Source: Limnohabitans sp. JirII-31
GTDB taxonomy: Bacteria > Pseudomonadota > Gammaproteobacteria > Burkholderiales > Burkholderiaceae_C
Length of the DNA: 64,000 nucleotides
NCBI RefSeq assembly: GCF_002778315.1
Contig: NZ_NESA01000013.1
Coordinates: forward strand, 1 to 64,000
Reading direction: 5' to 3'
Under the pieces are notes generated by a model, which saw only the letters and a program-made list of their open reading frames with translations, searched no databases and was not told the DNA's origin. The position numbers and the translations under genes were made by a program. Shown here in pieces: positions 23,719 to 33,226 of this stretch (position 1 is its first letter; each line of letters starts with the position of its first letter).

Positions 23719-25194
23719 ATGACCCAAGTCACCAACACTGTGCGATTTGTGCTCGACGGCCAAATCGTTGAAGCCCAAGGTGTGCGCCGCACCACCACTG
23801 TCCTTGATTACCTGCGTGAGCAACTGCACCGCAAGGGCACCAAAGAGGGCTGCGCCGAAGGCGATTGCGGTGCGTGTGTGGTGATGGTGGGTGAGCTCAA
23901 TGCTGCTGGCACTGGCGTGAACTACGTGCCCGTGAACAGCTGCATCCAGTTGTTGCCTGCTTTGGATGGCAAGTCAGTCAAGACCGTGGAAAGCCTGAAA
24001 AAAGCCGATGGCTCCCTGCACCCGGTGCAAGAAGCCATGGTGGGCTGTCACGGTTCGCAATGCGGGTTCTGTACCCCTGGCATCGTGATGAGCTTGGTCA
24101 ACCTGGTGCAAACCAACACCAGCCCCAAACGCCAAGAGATCACCGATGCCCTGAGCGGCAACCTGTGCCGCTGCACAGGCTACACCCCCATCATCGACGC
24201 CACGGTCAAAGCCTGCGAAAAGAAAACCGCTTTGAAAGTGGACGACAGCGCCGATGTGCCGCTGTTGCAAGAGATCAAGCGCGCTGCCACACCCACCCTG
24301 AGCCTGGACGGCGACATCATCGTCCAGCCCGTGGTGCGTACCAAAAAGGGCAACGAGTTCGTCTCGCCCGCCACGCTCGCCGAAGTGGCCGATTACCTGG
24401 TGAAGCACCCCACCACTACGCTGCTCGCGGGCAGCACCGAGGTGGGTTTGCAGGTGAACAAACAGTTCAGCCGTCCTGACCACATCATGTACCTGGGCAA
24501 CGTGCAAGAGCTGCGCCAAGTGGCCGACACCCCCAAGGCCTGGCGCATTGGCGCTGCGGTGTCGCTGACACAGGTTGAAACCCTGGTGGCCCATGCCTAC
24601 CCCGACTTTGCCGAGGTGCTGCGCCGCTTTGGCTCGCCCCCCATTCGCTCCACCGCCACCTTGGCGGGCAACATTGCCAACGGCTCACCCATTGGCGACA
24701 CCATGCCGTGCTTGATGGCGCTGGGTGCCAGCTTGGTGCTGCGCCGTGGTGACAAAACCCGCACCATGGCGCTGGACCAGTTCTACACCGGTCAAAAGCA
24801 AAACGTGTTGCAAGCCGGTGAATTCATCGAAGCCATTGAACTGCCCAAACCGGCAGCGGGCGCGGTGTTCCGTGCCCACAAGGTGAGCAAGCGTTTTGAG
24901 CAAGATATTTCGGCCACCTGCGCCGCCATCAGCTACAGCCTCAAAGACGGCAAGCTCAGCGGTGTCAAGCTGGCCTACAACGGTTTGGCACCATCGCCTT
25001 GCCGTGCACCCAAGCTCGAAGCGGTGTTGGAAGGCAAAACACCGGCTGGCGTCAGCGCGGCTGAGCTGGATGCTGCCATTGCAGCCAGCTTTGTGGCGCG
25101 TGACGGCTTGCGGGCCACCTGGGCTTACCGCTCGCTGGTGGCGCGCAACCTGGTGCTGGATTTCATCGAAGAACAAACCTCGGAGGTGGCGTAA
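23719..25194 (+). CDS. xdhA: Xanthine dehydrogenase small subunit (2Fe-2S and FAD)
   Basis: 491 residues. Oxidises hypoxanthine and xanthine to urate with XdhB. The N-terminal plant-type 2Fe-2S domain has EGCAEGDCGACVV; the second 2Fe-2S cluster binds GCHGSQCGFCTPG and LSGNLCRCTGYTPI. From about residue 190 the FAD-binding domain shows LLAGSTEVGLQVNKQ and the TLAGNIANGSPIGDTMPCLMALGA motif. ATG at 23719 (MTQVTNTVRFVL); an 11-residue in-frame extension is unlikely. The stop codon abuts the xdhB start. A possible GntR site lies upstream. Confidence 0.95.
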   Translation: MTQVTNTVRFVLDGQIVEAQGVRRTTTVLDYLREQLHRKGTKEGCAEGDCGACVVMVGELNAAGTGVNYVPVNSCIQLLPALDGKSVKTVESLKKADGSLHPVQEAMVGCHGSQCGFCTPGIVMSLVNLVQTNTSPKRQEITDALSGNLCRCTGYTPIIDATVKACEKKTALKVDDSADVPLLQEIKRAATPTLSLDGDIIVQPVVRTKKGNEFVSPATLAEVADYLVKHPTTTLLAGSTEVGLQVNKQFSRPDHIMYLGNVQELRQVADTPKAWRIGAAVSLTQVETLVAHAYPDFAEVLRRFGSPPIRSTATLAGNIANGSPIGDTMPCLMALGASLVLRRGDKTRTMALDQFYTGQKQNVLQAGEFIEAIELPKPAAGAVFRAHKVSKRFEQDISATCAAISYSLKDGKLSGVKLAYNGLAPSPCRAPKLEAVLEGKTPAGVSAAELDAAIAASFVARDGLRATWAYRSLVARNLVLDFIEEQTSEVA

Positions 25195-27552
25195 ATGAAT
25201 GCTCCTATCAACCTCAAAAACTTGTTGCCCGCCTCGGGTGTGCAACAAGGTACCGACGTGATTCACGAGTCGGCACACCTGCACGTCACCGGCTCAGCCA
25301 CCTACACCGACGACATTCCTGAGTTGGCTGGCACCTTGTACGCCGCCCTCATTTTGTCGCCCGTGGCGCATGGCGAGTTGATCGGCGACGGCATTGACCG
25401 CGCCGCCATTCTGAAAGAACACGGCGTGGTGGCGGTCTACACCTCCAAAGACATTCCGGGTGAAAACAACTGCGGCCCCATCAACCACGACGATCCGTTC
25501 TTGGCCGTGGGTAAGGTCGAGTTCATCGGACAAGCCGTGGCGGTGGTGGTGGCGCGCGACATGTTGTACGCACGCGAAGCCGCCAAAAAAGCCAAGGTGC
25601 AAGTGAAAGAACTCACGCCCATCTTGACCATCGACGAGGCCATGGCCGCACAAAGCTTTGTCATGCCCCCCAAAGGCATCACCCGTGGCAACGCAGCGGA
25701 TGCGATTGCCAAGGCCCCGCACCAGCTCAAAGGCAGCACCGAGACCGGCCAGCAAGAACAGTTCTACCTGGAAGGCCACATCACCTACGCGGTGCCCCGT
25801 GAAGACGGTCAGCTCACCCTGTACTCGTCAACCCAACACCCCGATGGCAATCAGCGCGAAGCCGCTGCGGCACTGAACCTCACCACCAACGACGTCGAAG
25901 TGATTTGCCGTCGCATGGGCGGAGCGTTTGGTGGCAAAGAGGGCAATGCCAGCATCTTCAGCCAGAGCGCTGCGCTGGCGGCCCATTTGCTGCAAAAGCC
26001 GGTCAAGCTGCGCGTCAACCGCGACGATGACATGACCATCACCGGCAAGCGTCACGACTTCCGCATTGATTACAACGTGGGCTTTGACAACGACGGCCGC
26101 ATCTTGGGTGCCGACATTGCCTTGCTGTCACGCTGCGGCTACAGCACCGACTACTCGGGCCCGGTGAACGACCGTGCCTGCTTGCACATCGACAACTGCT
26201 ACTACATCCCCAACCTGCAACTCATCAGCCACCGTTGCAAAACCAACACCCAAAGCGCCACCGCTTTCCGTGGTTTTGGTGGCCCACAGGGCATGTTTGG
26301 CATTGAGACCGTGATTGAGCAAATCGCCAACACCTTGGGCAAAGACCCGCTGGATGTGCGCAAGCTCAACATGTACCAAGACCCCGCCATCTCGGGCAAT
26401 CCCGCCACCATGACCACGCAGTACAACCAGTTGATCGAAGACTGGGTGGGCGACCAAGTGGTCAACCAAGTCGAAGCCGAGTCCAAGTACCGCGAGCGTC
26501 GCGCCAGTGTGAACGCCTTCAACCAGGCCAACACCAAGCGCAAGCGCGGCCTGGCTTTGGTGCCCTTGAAGTTTGGCATCAGCTTCACCGCCACCATGCT
26601 CAACCAAGGCGGTGCCTTGCTCAACATCTACATGGACGGCTCCATCAGTGTCAACCACGGTGGCACAGAAATGGGCCAAGGCCTCAACACCAAGATGGCT
26701 CAGGTGTGTGCCGACGGTTTGGGCGTGTCTTTGCAGTACGTGCGCGTCACAGGCACCGACACCCAGAAGGTGCCCAATGCATCGGCCACCTCGGCCTCTA
26801 GTGGTGCCGACATCAACGGTGCCGCCATCATGAACGCCACCGCACAAATGCGTGAGCGCTTGAAACCCGTGGCCGCCCGCATGTTGGGTTGCGACGCTTC
26901 CGCCGTCACCTTTGCCGACAGCCAAGCCCATGGGGGTGGCAAGTCGGTGGCTTGGTCTGCGTTGGCCAAGCAAGCCTGGCTCGACCGTGTGGGCTTGTCG
27001 GTGACGGGCTTTTACATGACCCCCGAAATTGCGTACGACTTCACCACCTTGAATGGCCGTGCGTTTTATTACTACTGCTACGGCGCTGCGGTGACCGAGG
27101 TTGAAATCGACACCCGCACCGGCGAGTGGTGGCTCAAAGCGGTGGACATCGTGCACGACGCGGGCAAGAGCATCAACCCGGCCATCGACAAAGGCCAAAT
27201 CGAAGGCGGCTACGTGCAAGGCATGGGCTGGCTCACGATGGAAGAGTGCATTTGGGACAAAAAAGGCAAGCTGCTCACCCATGGTCCGAGCACCTACAAA
27301 ATCCCGGTGGCTGGTGACATCCCTGAGCACCTCAACATCACCTTGTTCGATGGCAGCAACGTCAAGCCGACGCCGTTCAACAGCAAGGCTGTGGGCGAGC
27401 CGCCGCTGATGTTGGCCCTGTCCACCTACTTTGCCTTGCGCGATGCGGTGAGTGCCAGTGCCGACCACAAAACCGTGGTCCACATGAATGCACCGGCCAC
27501 GCCCGAGCGCATCTTGATGGCCTGCGAACGCGCCAAAGCCGCTGCACACTGA
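25195..27552 (+). CDS. xdhB: Xanthine dehydrogenase molybdenum-binding subunit
   Basis: 785 residues, the catalytic molybdopterin subunit. It shows TYTDDIPELAGTLYAALI at the start, RRMGGAFGGKEGNAS, TAFRGFGGPQGMFGIETVIE with the conserved Arg, GTEMGQGLNTKMAQV and the C-terminal catalytic-Glu region SKAVGEPPLMLALS. Length is usual for bacterial XdhB. Start is directly at the xdhA stop, so the pair is cotranslated; xdhC follows five bases later. Confidence 0.95.
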   Translation: MNAPINLKNLLPASGVQQGTDVIHESAHLHVTGSATYTDDIPELAGTLYAALILSPVAHGELIGDGIDRAAILKEHGVVAVYTSKDIPGENNCGPINHDDPFLAVGKVEFIGQAVAVVVARDMLYAREAAKKAKVQVKELTPILTIDEAMAAQSFVMPPKGITRGNAADAIAKAPHQLKGSTETGQQEQFYLEGHITYAVPREDGQLTLYSSTQHPDGNQREAAAALNLTTNDVEVICRRMGGAFGGKEGNASIFSQSAALAAHLLQKPVKLRVNRDDDMTITGKRHDFRIDYNVGFDNDGRILGADIALLSRCGYSTDYSGPVNDRACLHIDNCYYIPNLQLISHRCKTNTQSATAFRGFGGPQGMFGIETVIEQIANTLGKDPLDVRKLNMYQDPAISGNPATMTTQYNQLIEDWVGDQVVNQVEAESKYRERRASVNAFNQANTKRKRGLALVPLKFGISFTATMLNQGGALLNIYMDGSISVNHGGTEMGQGLNTKMAQVCADGLGVSLQYVRVTGTDTQKVPNASATSASSGADINGAAIMNATAQMRERLKPVAARMLGCDASAVTFADSQAHGGGKSVAWSALAKQAWLDRVGLSVTGFYMTPEIAYDFTTLNGRAFYYYCYGAAVTEVEIDTRTGEWWLKAVDIVHDAGKSINPAIDKGQIEGGYVQGMGWLTMEECIWDKKGKLLTHGPSTYKIPVAGDIPEHLNITLFDGSNVKPTPFNSKAVGEPPLMLALSTYFALRDAVSASADHKTVVHMNAPATPERILMACERAKAAAH

Positions 27553-27556
27553 GCTT

Positions 27557-28408
27557 GTGCCGCGACACACCGCTGAACTGTTGAACCAACTCCAGCACGC
27601 CGACGGCGTGCTGGTGACGGTGCACAGCGTCGAGGGCTCAGGTCCACGTGATGTGGGGGCTTGGATGGCGGTTTTTCCGCACACCTTGGTCAACACCATT
27701 GGCGGTGGCCACCTGGAGTTTCAGGCCATCGACGAAGCGCGCGCCTTGCTCCACAAGCGCGCCAATGCCTCTGCCGAGGCGCCAGCCAGCCACGAAGACC
27801 ACATCTTCACCTTGCGTTACGCGCTGGGGCCGGCGCTGGGCCAATGCTGTGGCGGTGTGGTGCATCTGCGGTTTGAACCCGTTGGCGTTGCCGACGCTCC
27901 AGCGTTGCAGCAGCGCTTGCTCGCCAATGGTCAACCGCTGGCCTTGTTTGGTGGGGGTCACGTAGGGCGTGCCCTGATTCATGTGTTGGGAAATTTGCCG
28001 TTTGTGGTGCGCTGGATCGACAGCCGAGACGAAATTTTTCCGGCGCAAGTGCCCCTGAATGTGGTGACAGAGCACTCCGACCCCGTGCACGCTGCGGTGG
28101 CCGATTTGGCACCCAACTCAGCCGTGCTCATCATGAGTTTCAGCCACGCTGAAGACCTGGATGTGGTGGCGGCCTGCTTGAAGCGTCAGCGCGCCTTGGG
28201 CGACATAGGCTTCATTGGCCTGATTGGCAGCAAAACCAAATGGGCCACCTTTCGTCACCGCTTGGAAGCACGCGGATTCAGCGCCGACGAGCTGGCGCGG
28301 GTGACCTGCCCCATCGGCATTGAAGGCATCACCGGCAAAGAGCCCGAGGTGATTGCGGTGGCGGTGGCTGCACAGCTGCTGCAGCGCGCAGTGCCTTCAG
28401 CTCTTTGA
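27557..28408 (+). CDS. xdhC: Xanthine dehydrogenase accessory protein XdhC
   Basis: 283 residues. Binds and sulfurates the molybdenum cofactor for XdhB. Typical features: GSGPRDVGAWMAVFP, TIGGGHLEFQAID near the N terminus, ALGPALGQCCGGVVHLRF with a Cys pair, and the Rossmann-like LALFGGGHVGRALIHVL, ending with HADLD-like MSFSHAEDLD and GLIGSKTKWATFRHRL. GTG start five bases after xdhB. Its 3' end overlaps the convergent lysR gene by 12 bases. Confidence 0.93.
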   Translation: MPRHTAELLNQLQHADGVLVTVHSVEGSGPRDVGAWMAVFPHTLVNTIGGGHLEFQAIDEARALLHKRANASAEAPASHEDHIFTLRYALGPALGQCCGGVVHLRFEPVGVADAPALQQRLLANGQPLALFGGGHVGRALIHVLGNLPFVVRWIDSRDEIFPAQVPLNVVTEHSDPVHAAVADLAPNSAVLIMSFSHAEDLDVVAACLKRQRALGDIGFIGLIGSKTKWATFRHRLEARGFSADELARVTCPIGIEGITGKEPEVIAVAVAAQLLQRAVPSAL

Positions 28409-29284
28409 CTGCAACAACACGTCGTAGAACAGCTGCGCCGCAGCAGACAAGGCGCGGCCACGCCGCTTGATCAGCCCCAGCGTTCGGGTGATGGGCGGAT
28501 CGGTCAATGGCACGCTGGCCAGCGTGGCATGGTCGCTGCGCGGCATGGCCAGTTTGGGCACTACGCCCACGCCCACGCCGGCTTCCACCAAGCTCACCAA
28601 GGCGGTGACGTGTTGAACCTCGCAAAACCAACGTGGCAGGGCCGTGCTCTTAGCCAAGGCCAGGTCAATCAGCATGCGGTTGCCGCTGCCTTGCGCCACC
28701 GACACGTAGTCGTACTGCGCCAACTCAGCCCAACGCACGCGGCGTTTTTTGGCCAGCGGATGCTGGCGCGCACAGGCCAGCACAAAAGGGTCTTCAATCA
28801 AGGGCTCAAACTCGATGTCAGGTTCTTGCGTGCCAATGTAGGTGAGCCCAAAGTCGGCTTCGCTGTGCGCCACGCTCAGCAAAATTTCAGCCGACGTTTC
28901 GTCTTGAATGCGCAACTTGATGTTGGGGTATTTGTCGTGATACGCCTTGATCACACCCGGCAGAAAGTACGCCACGGCCGAGGGCACGCAGGCGATGGTG
29001 ACCTCGCCCGACAAACGCGCGGCCACGTCGTGTGTGCCCAACAGGGCGTTGTCGAGTTCGTTCAGCACATGACGCGCCTTGTTCACAAAGCCACGGCCTG
29101 CCGTGGTGAGCGACATCTGGCGGGTGGTGCGCTCAAACAAGCGCACGCCCAACGCACCTTCTAGCTTGTCAATGCGTCGGCTCAGGGCCGATTGCGAGAT
29201 GCACAACACATCGGCAGCGGCTCGAAAGCTGCCGTGGTCGCTGGCGGCCACAAAGGCACGCAGGTCGGAGAGGTCGAAATTCAT
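28397..29284 (-). CDS. LysR-family transcriptional regulator
   Basis: 295 residues. N-terminal helix-turn-helix FVAASDHGSFRAAADVLCISQSALSRRIDKLEGALGVRLFERTTR, then a LysR effector domain beginning GEVTIACVPSAVAYFLPGVI. ATG at 29284; the longer upstream frame runs antisense through the next gene and is rejected. Divergent from the Ldh2-family gene with about 90 bases between, so it probably controls that gene and its followers. Effector unknown. Confidence 0.88.
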   Translation of the reverse strand: MNFDLSDLRAFVAASDHGSFRAAADVLCISQSALSRRIDKLEGALGVRLFERTTRQMSLTTAGRGFVNKARHVLNELDNALLGTHDVAARLSGEVTIACVPSAVAYFLPGVIKAYHDKYPNIKLRIQDETSAEILLSVAHSEADFGLTYIGTQEPDIEFEPLIEDPFVLACARQHPLAKKRRVRWAELAQYDYVSVAQGSGNRMLIDLALAKSTALPRWFCEVQHVTALVSLVEAGVGVGVVPKLAMPRSDHATLASVPLTDPPITRTLGLIKRRGRALSAAAQLFYDVLLQSKS

Positions 29285-29374
29285 GCGTGTAACGCACCAA
29301 TGATTGAGATATTTGCACTTTACTCGACTCTTGGGCGCTTTCATAATTCGCCCCAACCAAGAAAGGCGCCTCCC

Positions 29375-30424
29375 ATGAACGATGTGAAAAAACCAAGCAC
29401 TGCATTGCACGAAGCAGAACTCACCACCCTCGGCACACGTGCCTTCCAAGGCTTGGGCTTGCCTCTGGCCGACGCCCAAGAAGTAGCCCGCGTGTTGGTG
29501 ATGGCCGACTTGTTTGGCCTGTCTACCCATGGTTTGAGCCGCGTGGAGTCGTATGGCGAGCGTTTGCTGCTCAAAGGCATCAAGGCCGAACCCCACATCA
29601 CGGTCGAGCGCGTGGCGCCTGCCATGGTGCGGGTGGATGGCGACAACGGCGTGGGCCCGGTGGTGGGCATGCGCTCGCTCAAGGCGGCCATGGAAGTGGC
29701 CCGCGAATGTGGCGTGGGCATTGCATTCGCTCGCGGCAGCAACCACTTTGGCCCCATTTCACCGTATTCGTTGATTGCCGCTGAAGCAGGTTTCGCCAGC
29801 ATCATCGGCAGCAACGCCACCACCACGATTGCGCCTTGGGGCGGCAGCGATGCACGCCTGGGCAATAGCCCGATTGGTTTTGGCGTGCCGCATCCGGGTG
29901 GCCAACCCTTCTTGCTCGACATGGCCATGAGCGTGGTGGCGCGTGCCAAGATTCGCAATGCGTTCAAGCGTGGCGAGTCGATTCCCGACACCTGGGCCAC
30001 CGACAAAGAAGGCCGTGCCACCACCGATCCCAAAGCCGCATTGGACGGTTTCTTGCAGCCCGTGGGTGGGCACAAAGGCTACGGTCTGGCGCTGTTGGTG
30101 GACTTGTTTGCAGGTCTGCTCTCCAACGCGGCTTACTTGACGCATGTGAAGTCGTGGGTCGATGCGCCCGACGAGCCGCAGAACCTGGGCCATTTCTTCA
30201 TCCTGATCGACACCCAGCGCTTGGGCTCGAGCGAGTGGCTGGCCCAGCGCATGAGCGACTTTGCCGCCATCTTGCATGACAGCCCACCGGTCGAAGCCGA
30301 CAAGCCCGTGCTGGTGCCCGGCCAAATTGAACTGGCCAAAATGGAACGCCAGCGTCGCGAGGGTGTGGTGCTTGACCCGGCTGTGTTGGCCTTGCTCTAC
30401 AAGTACGCTGCTGTGGCCCCTTGA
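29375..30424 (+). CDS. Ldh2-family malate/lactate/ureidoglycolate dehydrogenase
   Basis: 349 residues, NAD(P)-dependent oxidoreductase of the type 2 malate/L-lactate dehydrogenase family that also contains ureidoglycolate dehydrogenase AllD. Family motifs: ADLFGLSTHGLSRVESY, the catalytic-His segment ARGSNHFGPISPYS, and IGFGVPHPGGQPFLLDMAMS with AKIRNAFKRGESIP. The length equals that of E. coli AllD. Location in a purine/allantoate locus allows AllD function, but the downstream Bug receptor suggests an organic-acid role instead. Start ATG at 29375, preceded by AAGG. Confidence 0.82.
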   Translation: MNDVKKPSTALHEAELTTLGTRAFQGLGLPLADAQEVARVLVMADLFGLSTHGLSRVESYGERLLLKGIKAEPHITVERVAPAMVRVDGDNGVGPVVGMRSLKAAMEVARECGVGIAFARGSNHFGPISPYSLIAAEAGFASIIGSNATTTIAPWGGSDARLGNSPIGFGVPHPGGQPFLLDMAMSVVARAKIRNAFKRGESIPDTWATDKEGRATTDPKAALDGFLQPVGGHKGYGLALLVDLFAGLLSNAAYLTHVKSWVDAPDEPQNLGHFFILIDTQRLGSSEWLAQRMSDFAAILHDSPPVEADKPVLVPGQIELAKMERQRREGVVLDPAVLALLYKYAAVAP

Positions 30425-30463
30425 GTCATCCGCCCGAAAACAACAACCCAGAAAGAGACAAAC

Positions 30464-31432
30464 ATGAAACGCTTCGTTCCTGTGTTGACATCGTTGCTCG
30501 CCTTGATCGGTGCAGCCCACGCGCAATCGGACTACCCCAACAAACCCATTCGCATGGTCGTGCCTTATGTGGCTGGAGGTGCGGCAGACATCACGGCACG
30601 TGTAATTGGGCAAAAAATGTCCGAAAGTTTGGGCCAGTCGGTGATCATCGACAACAAGCCCGGTGCCAACGGCATGCTGGGGACAGACTTTGTGGCCAAG
30701 GCTGCGCCCGATGGTTACACCTTGTTGCTCACGGCCAGCGGGCCCATCGTGGTCAACCCTGTGCTCTATGCCAAGGTGCCTTATGACGCCGTGAATGACT
30801 TGGCGCCTGTGAGCCAAATCACCAGCTACCAATATGCGGTGGCGGTGCCTGCCGCGTCACCGATTCAAAACATGCGCGATCTGGTGGCCCTGGCCAAAGC
30901 CAAACCCAAAGAAGTCAGCTACGGCTCCACGGGCATTGGTGGCGGTGGTCACTTGGCGGGTGAGCTGCTGAGTCAAATCACGGGCACGCAAATGATCCAC
31001 GTTCCCTACAAAGGCGCAGCACCGGCCCTGGCCGATTTGTTGGGTGGGCAACTCACCTTCACCTTCGAGCCTGTGGTCACCGCAGGACCGATGGTCAAAG
31101 CCGGCAAGCTGCGAGCCTTTGCGGTGTCCGGCCCCCGACGTGCGGCCAGCCTGCCGCAGTTGCCCACGCTCAACGAGCTGGGGTTCACGGGCTTCAACAT
31201 CACCCAGTTCCAGGGGGTGTTTGCACCTGCCAAAACCGACCCCGCCATCATTGCGCGCTTGCACCAAGAAATTGTCAAAGCCAGCAAGTCCATCGACGCC
31301 AATCGTCGTCTCGTGGACGAGGGAGGCAACGAAATCATTGCCAGCTCGCCGGCCGAGTTTGCGCGTCTGGTCAAATCTGACTTGGCCTTGTATGGCAAGC
31401 TGATCAAAGACGCGGGCATCAAGCCCGAGTGA
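30464..31432 (+). CDS. Bug/TctC-family tripartite tricarboxylate receptor
   Basis: 322 residues. Signal peptide MKRFVPVLTSLLALIGAAHA, then SDYPNKPIRMVVPYVAGGAADITARVI, the standard opening of Bug periplasmic receptors, and later KPGANGMLGTDFVAKAAPDGYTLLL and HVPYKGAAPALADLLGGQ. Binds a carboxylate in family knowledge; ligand unknown. Third gene-neighbour of LysR and the dehydrogenase, followed closely by an MBL hydrolase. No TctA/TctB membrane genes nearby. Confidence 0.9.
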   Translation: MKRFVPVLTSLLALIGAAHAQSDYPNKPIRMVVPYVAGGAADITARVIGQKMSESLGQSVIIDNKPGANGMLGTDFVAKAAPDGYTLLLTASGPIVVNPVLYAKVPYDAVNDLAPVSQITSYQYAVAVPAASPIQNMRDLVALAKAKPKEVSYGSTGIGGGGHLAGELLSQITGTQMIHVPYKGAAPALADLLGGQLTFTFEPVVTAGPMVKAGKLRAFAVSGPRRAASLPQLPTLNELGFTGFNITQFQGVFAPAKTDPAIIARLHQEIVKASKSIDANRRLVDEGGNEIIASSPAEFARLVKSDLALYGKLIKDAGIKPE

Positions 31433-31459
31433 GACCCTAGATATGTGTAGGAGTGCGAG

Positions 31460-32245
31460 ATGTACCAAGTCGATGTGTTGATTCAAGGCTTTCCCGGCCG
31501 CGCCGTGTGCCACGGTGGCTTGGGCTGGAGCACCATCACGTTGTTGCGTGGCGAAGGCCGTGTGATCTTGTTGGATGTGGGCGCCTTTGGCGTGCGCAAG
31601 CCCTTGGCCAAACAACTGCAAGCGCACGGTGTGCGCGCCCAAGACGTGACCGATGTGGTGCTGACCCACGCCCACTACGACCATGCGGTCAACTTCACCT
31701 TGTTTCCCAATGCCACCGTGTGGATTGGCGACGCCGAGCTCACCTGGGCGGCCAGCGAACCGGCAGGCTTCAACCCCTTGCCCGAGTTGTATGTGCGCGA
31801 GTTGTGCCAGTCGCCACGCGTCCAACGCATCCAAGCGGGCGACGCCTTTTTGCCGGGCTTTGAAGCCTTGGCAGCGCCAGGTCACACCCCCGGGCATTTG
31901 ATTTTTGTCTTGCATGGCAACCAGGTGCCCATTGTGTTCACGGGCGACGCGGCGAAGAACCGTGCCGAGTTGTTGTCGCGCAGCGTCGCCGACAGCGACG
32001 ACATGGCCGACAGCATCAGCACCCTGAACCTCATTTGGGATTGCTGGCGCGCCAAGCCCGGCACGCTGCTCATCCCCGGTCACGACCTCACCATGGTGCT
32101 CGACGCTTCGGGCGAGCCGCAGTACATCGGCCAGCGTGAAGCCTCCATTGCTGCTTGGTTTTCCGAGACTCTTGAGCAGTCCACCACCATCGACTTGTGC
32201 GCCAATGCGGGCACCGGTTTGTTCACCGATTTGGTGGCGCGTTGA
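31460..32245 (+). CDS. MBL-fold metallohydrolase
   Basis: 261 residues, metallo-beta-lactamase fold. Metal motif THAHYDHAVN, then APGHTPGHLIFVL, FTGDAAKNRAEL and IPGHDLTMVL. No signal peptide, so cytoplasmic. The fold covers lactonases, thioesterases and glyoxalase-like enzymes; the specific reaction is not evident. It lies 27 bases after the Bug receptor gene and 47 before a binding-protein-like gene, probably one operon. Confidence 0.87.
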   Translation: MYQVDVLIQGFPGRAVCHGGLGWSTITLLRGEGRVILLDVGAFGVRKPLAKQLQAHGVRAQDVTDVVLTHAHYDHAVNFTLFPNATVWIGDAELTWAASEPAGFNPLPELYVRELCQSPRVQRIQAGDAFLPGFEALAAPGHTPGHLIFVLHGNQVPIVFTGDAAKNRAELLSRSVADSDDMADSISTLNLIWDCWRAKPGTLLIPGHDLTMVLDASGEPQYIGQREASIAAWFSETLEQSTTIDLCANAGTGLFTDLVAR

Positions 32246-32292
32246 GCGCTGCCTGACTTCCTTCTTTCACGGCCATCACCACCACCACTACC

Positions 32293-33024
32293 ATGTCTTA
32301 CAGCCCCGCTTTGCTTGCTGAATTTGCACCCACCGGCGTCTTGCGCGCCTCCATCAATCTGGGCAATCCCATCCTGGCCAATGCTGGCGCAGACGGTCAA
32401 CCCTTTGGCGTGTCCATTGACTTGGCGCGTGGCTTTGCCAAGCACCTGGGCCTTCCCCTTGACCTCGTGGTGTTTGACGCCGCAGGCAAGTCGGTCGATG
32501 CCGTGACGAACGAGCAAGCCGACTTTGGTTTCTTTGCGGTCGATCCGGTGCGGGGTGCCGGTATCCACTTCACCGCCCCCTATGTGTTGATCGAAGGCAG
32601 CTACATGGTGCCCGAGGCATCGGCCATTCACAGCAACAACCAAGTGGACAACGCGGGTGTGCGCGTGGTGGTGGGCAAGGGCAGTGCGTATGACCTGTAC
32701 CTCACGCGTGAGTTGAAGAACGCCAGCATCGTGCGTGCGCCCACCTCGCCCACCGTGGTGGACACCTTTTTAGCGCAAGGCTGCGAGGTGGCGGCAGGCG
32801 TCAAACAGCAACTCGAAGCCGATGCACTGCGTGTGCCTGGCATGCGCTTGTTGCCCGGTCGCTTCATGGTGATTCAGCAGGCCATGGGCTTGCCCAAGAG
32901 CCGCAGCCCCGAAGCCGTGGCCGTGTTGCGCGCCTATGTGGAAGATATGAAGCAAAGCGGCTTTGTGGCCGACGCCCTCAAACGCCACAACATTCAGGGC
33001 GCTTCGGTGGCCCCTGCGGCCTGA
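32293..33024 (+). CDS. Solute-binding protein family 3-like protein without signal peptide
   Basis: 243 residues. The SBP_bac_3 fold is visible in TGVLRASINLGNPILANAG, QPFGVSIDLARGFAKHLGL, QADFGFFAVDPVRGAGIHFTAPYVLIEGSYMVPE and VVVGKGSAYDLYLTREL. The protein begins MSYSPALLAEFAPTG with no hydrophobic leader, so it should stay in the cytoplasm. It could be a cytosolic ligand sensor or an enzyme such as the cyclohexadienyl-dehydratase relatives of this fold. No permease or ATPase gene accompanies it. No clear Shine-Dalgarno precedes the ATG. Confidence 0.8.
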   Translation: MSYSPALLAEFAPTGVLRASINLGNPILANAGADGQPFGVSIDLARGFAKHLGLPLDLVVFDAAGKSVDAVTNEQADFGFFAVDPVRGAGIHFTAPYVLIEGSYMVPEASAIHSNNQVDNAGVRVVVGKGSAYDLYLTRELKNASIVRAPTSPTVVDTFLAQGCEVAAGVKQQLEADALRVPGMRLLPGRFMVIQQAMGLPKSRSPEAVAVLRAYVEDMKQSGFVADALKRHNIQGASVAPAA

Positions 33025-33077
33025 CACCGTCTGGCGTGGGGTGATCAAAAAGGGCTCGCCACCCGCTTGGCTTGGTG

Positions 33078-33096
33078 ACAAAAACTGTATACACTT
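33078..33096. promoter_or_regulatory. Operator TGTATACA upstream of puuD
   Basis: ACAAAAACTGTATACACTT here is a 19-base exact copy of the sequence between gntR and uraH. It lies about 130 bases before the puuD start, after the end of the binding-protein-like gene. Probable GntR operator. Confidence 0.7.
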
Positions 33097-33226
33097 CGTG
33101 CCACCTGTCGCAGCGGAGCAGGGCACAGCATGTAGCGCACATGCAGGCCCCTTGTTCGCGACCCTTGCTTCATTCACAGTGCCCGCGGTGGTGAATGATC
33201 TCTTCTAGCCAATGGACGGGTGTGAC

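Noticed and set aside
26128-27699. Minus-strand open frame of 523 codons over xdhB
   Set aside because: Antisense shadow; the plus strand encodes the complete molybdenum subunit with intact motifs.
30857-32083. Minus-strand open frame of 408 codons over the Bug and MBL genes
   Set aside because: Shadow of two recognisable plus-strand genes; no family-like text.
32274-32291. CATCACCACCACCACTAC run resembling a His-tag
   Set aside because: Lies in the gap before an unrelated start and in no supported reading frame; chance repeat.
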